Below, in pieces: positions 62,894 through 64,000 of a stretch of DNA of 64,000 bases. The translations under genes and the position numbers were made by a program. Below the pieces are notes generated by a model. That model did no database searches. It was given only the letters and a program-made list of their open reading frames with translations, and was not told the DNA's origin. The DNA comes from Cyclobacteriaceae bacterium (lineage in GTDB: Bacteria > Bacteroidota > Bacteroidia > Cytophagales > Cyclobacteriaceae): assembly GCA_016786495.1 (NCBI GenBank), contig JAEUUJ010000018.1, positions 62,001 through 126,000 on the forward strand, read 5' to 3'. Numbering within the stretch: position 1 is the first letter of the stretch; each line of letters starts with the position of its first letter.

Positions 62894-64000
62894 CCTTTTC
62901 ACAACGGGTTTTGTTCTTCTTCTCGTAACCGGGAGCTGGCACGCGGCAGCTCAATGCACAACTTTATTTGATATTGATCCATCCGTTTGCAGTAACTCGA
63001 ATCTAACGATCAGTAACGTCACAGCCGGAGCAAGCTCGTATGAGTGGGATTTCTGCGCAGGAGATTTGGCCAATGCCCCCACCGCACAGAGCGCGGTTTC
63101 TTCCTCTTTGCTGTTTCGTGCACGTTCGGTAAAGATTAAGCGTGAGGCTTCGGGTAACTATGTTGGTTTTGCCTTGAGTGAACCCAACGGCCAACTTATC
63201 CGAATGAATTTTGGGAGCAGTCTGTTGAACACGCCCTCGCTGACTAACCTGGGAAACTTTTCAAACAATATTGAACGTGCCTGGGGATTTACGTTGCACG
63301 AAGAGAATGGTAATTGGTACTGTTTTGTTCCGGATTTCGCGGATGGGTCCTTAATCAAGCTGTCGTTTGGATCAAGTTTACTTGCTACACCGGTGATGCA
63401 AAATCTCGGCAACTTCGGCGGTGCATTAAAATTTCCGGGTGGAATGTCGATCGTTAGCGAAGGCGGAAATGTGTTTGGGTTTGTGTGCAATGCCGGACCG
63501 GGAGCATCGGAAGTATTAAAACTTGATTTTGGAAGCTCGGTCACTAACACACCTACCGCTTCGGTGATTCCCGTTCCGGGCGGAAACTTTCTGATGGATA
63601 TCTCTTTCATTAAAGAATGTGATCAGTGGATTGCGCTTGCTACTTCATTTGATAACCGTAAAGTTTTTTATCTCGATTTCATAAATGGTCTTGACAACTC
63701 GCCAACTATCGGTGAATTGAATTTACCCAGCCTGCAGTTTAACCCGTGCGCCATCTCGCTTCACCGTGAGGGTGGGAAATACTATGCCTTCACGCAACAC
63801 TTTGACGGCTGGGTGTTTCGGATTGATTTTGGAACGAGCATATTGGATCACACCGGAGTGGAAACTAACCTCGGCACGCTCGGGATTTCAAATTCCAACT
63901 TTGCACTGGACATTCTTCATGAAGGGTCCGACTGGTATGGATTTTCCATCGATCTCAGCGGTTCGGTCACTCCCGGTGAGGGCCGGCTCATGCGATTGCA
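62886..64000 (+). CDS. Secreted protein with about 52-residue beta repeats, cut by the window edge
   Basis: An open frame from the ATG at 62886 that runs off the right edge (371 residues visible, no stop). Residues 1-22 are a Sec signal (LVTGSWHAAAQ). A short PKD-like stretch with ASSYEWDFCAGD follows. From about residue 75 a unit recurs every 42-54 residues, marked by phrases such as NFGSSLLNTPSLTNLGNF, then SFGSSLLATPVMQNLGNFG, then DFGSSVTNTP, DFINGLDNSP and DFGTSILDH. This looks like a beta-propeller or beta-sheet stack. Large secreted proteins of this type in Bacteroidota often carry a type IX sorting tail, which would lie outside the window. It overlaps the glycosyltransferase gene. Confidence 0.85.
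   Translation, partial: MRSLFTTGFVLLLVTGSWHAAAQCTTLFDIDPSVCSNSNLTISNVTAGASSYEWDFCAGDLANAPTAQSAVSSSLLFRARSVKIKREASGNYVGFALSEPNGQLIRMNFGSSLLNTPSLTNLGNFSNNIERAWGFTLHEENGNWYCFVPDFADGSLIKLSFGSSLLATPVMQNLGNFGGALKFPGGMSIVSEGGNVFGFVCNAGPGASEVLKLDFGSSVTNTPTASVIPVPGGNFLMDISFIKECDQWIALATSFDNRKVFYLDFINGLDNSPTIGELNLPSLQFNPCAISLHREGGKYYAFTQHFDGWVFRIDFGTSILDHTGVETNLGTLGISNSNFALDILHEGSDWYGFSIDLSGSVTPGEGRLMRL

Overview
The window is chromosomal DNA from a member of the Bacteroidota, most likely a Cytophagales bacterium. The reasons are a gldH gliding lipoprotein gene beside a PSP1-domain gene, fused secDF, DUF2723, GWxTD, DUF4350/DUF4129 and DUF6443 family proteins, many signal peptides ending near ...AQ, repeated TAnnTTTG-type promoter elements, and almost no Shine-Dalgarno sites. 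Coding density is very high. I see no rRNA, tRNA, CRISPR array, insertion sequence or prophage. No stretch longer than 300 bases lacks a gene; the largest gaps are 17011-17248 (decayed RDD gene plus a promoter region) and 51770-51981 (a possible 38-residue ORF).

Layout. 12-1463: an exported protein of unknown function and a methyltransferase. 1512-3142: NAD salvage pair (PnuC transporter, NadR-like kinase/adenylyltransferase). 3143-6134: a four-gene minus-strand operon with an ECF sigma factor carrying a C-terminal TPR domain, a YciI/DGPF protein, an NTF2-like lipoprotein and an exported metallo-beta-lactamase-fold phosphodiesterase. 6214-8441: divergent sugar MFS transporter and sugar nucleotidyltransferase. 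8515-13222: ndk, diverging from a tightly overlapping operon nrnA, two FKBP lipoproteins, rdgB, udk. 13276-16653: a small membrane protein and secDF, closed by a good terminator.

16735-29159 is the accessory region. It begins with a broken RDD gene and holds a co-directional cassette: a beta-roll fibre-like protein, a 1395-residue YD/SpvB-like protein with a PKD domain and a six-cysteine hairpin, a 1479-residue RHS protein whose C-terminal domain has a candidate Cys/His/Asp active site, a cysteine-rich exported protein directly downstream, and a coiled-coil plus beta-barrel protein. All carry Sec-type N-termini. I read it as a Sec-exported polymorphic YD-repeat (toxin or adhesin) system; this is the best candidate for something undescribed.

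29190-36146: MoxR/DUF58 locus (DUF58, MoxR, DUF4350, DUF4129, SpoIIM-like, and a divergent RDD protein). 36136-41660: gldH, PSP1 protein, purD, recQ. 41733-46781: kdsD, manC, rlmB, a GWxTD protein and a methyltransferase. 46842-62893: surface glycan region with a DUF2723 GT-C enzyme, polytopic membrane proteins, five GT4 glycosyltransferases, two methyltransferases, a polysaccharide-deacetylase-like protein and a flippase. It reads straight into a secreted repeat protein that is cut by the right edge. KdsD and ManC supply Kdo and GDP-mannose precursors, and the cluster probably builds and modifies an exported glycan.
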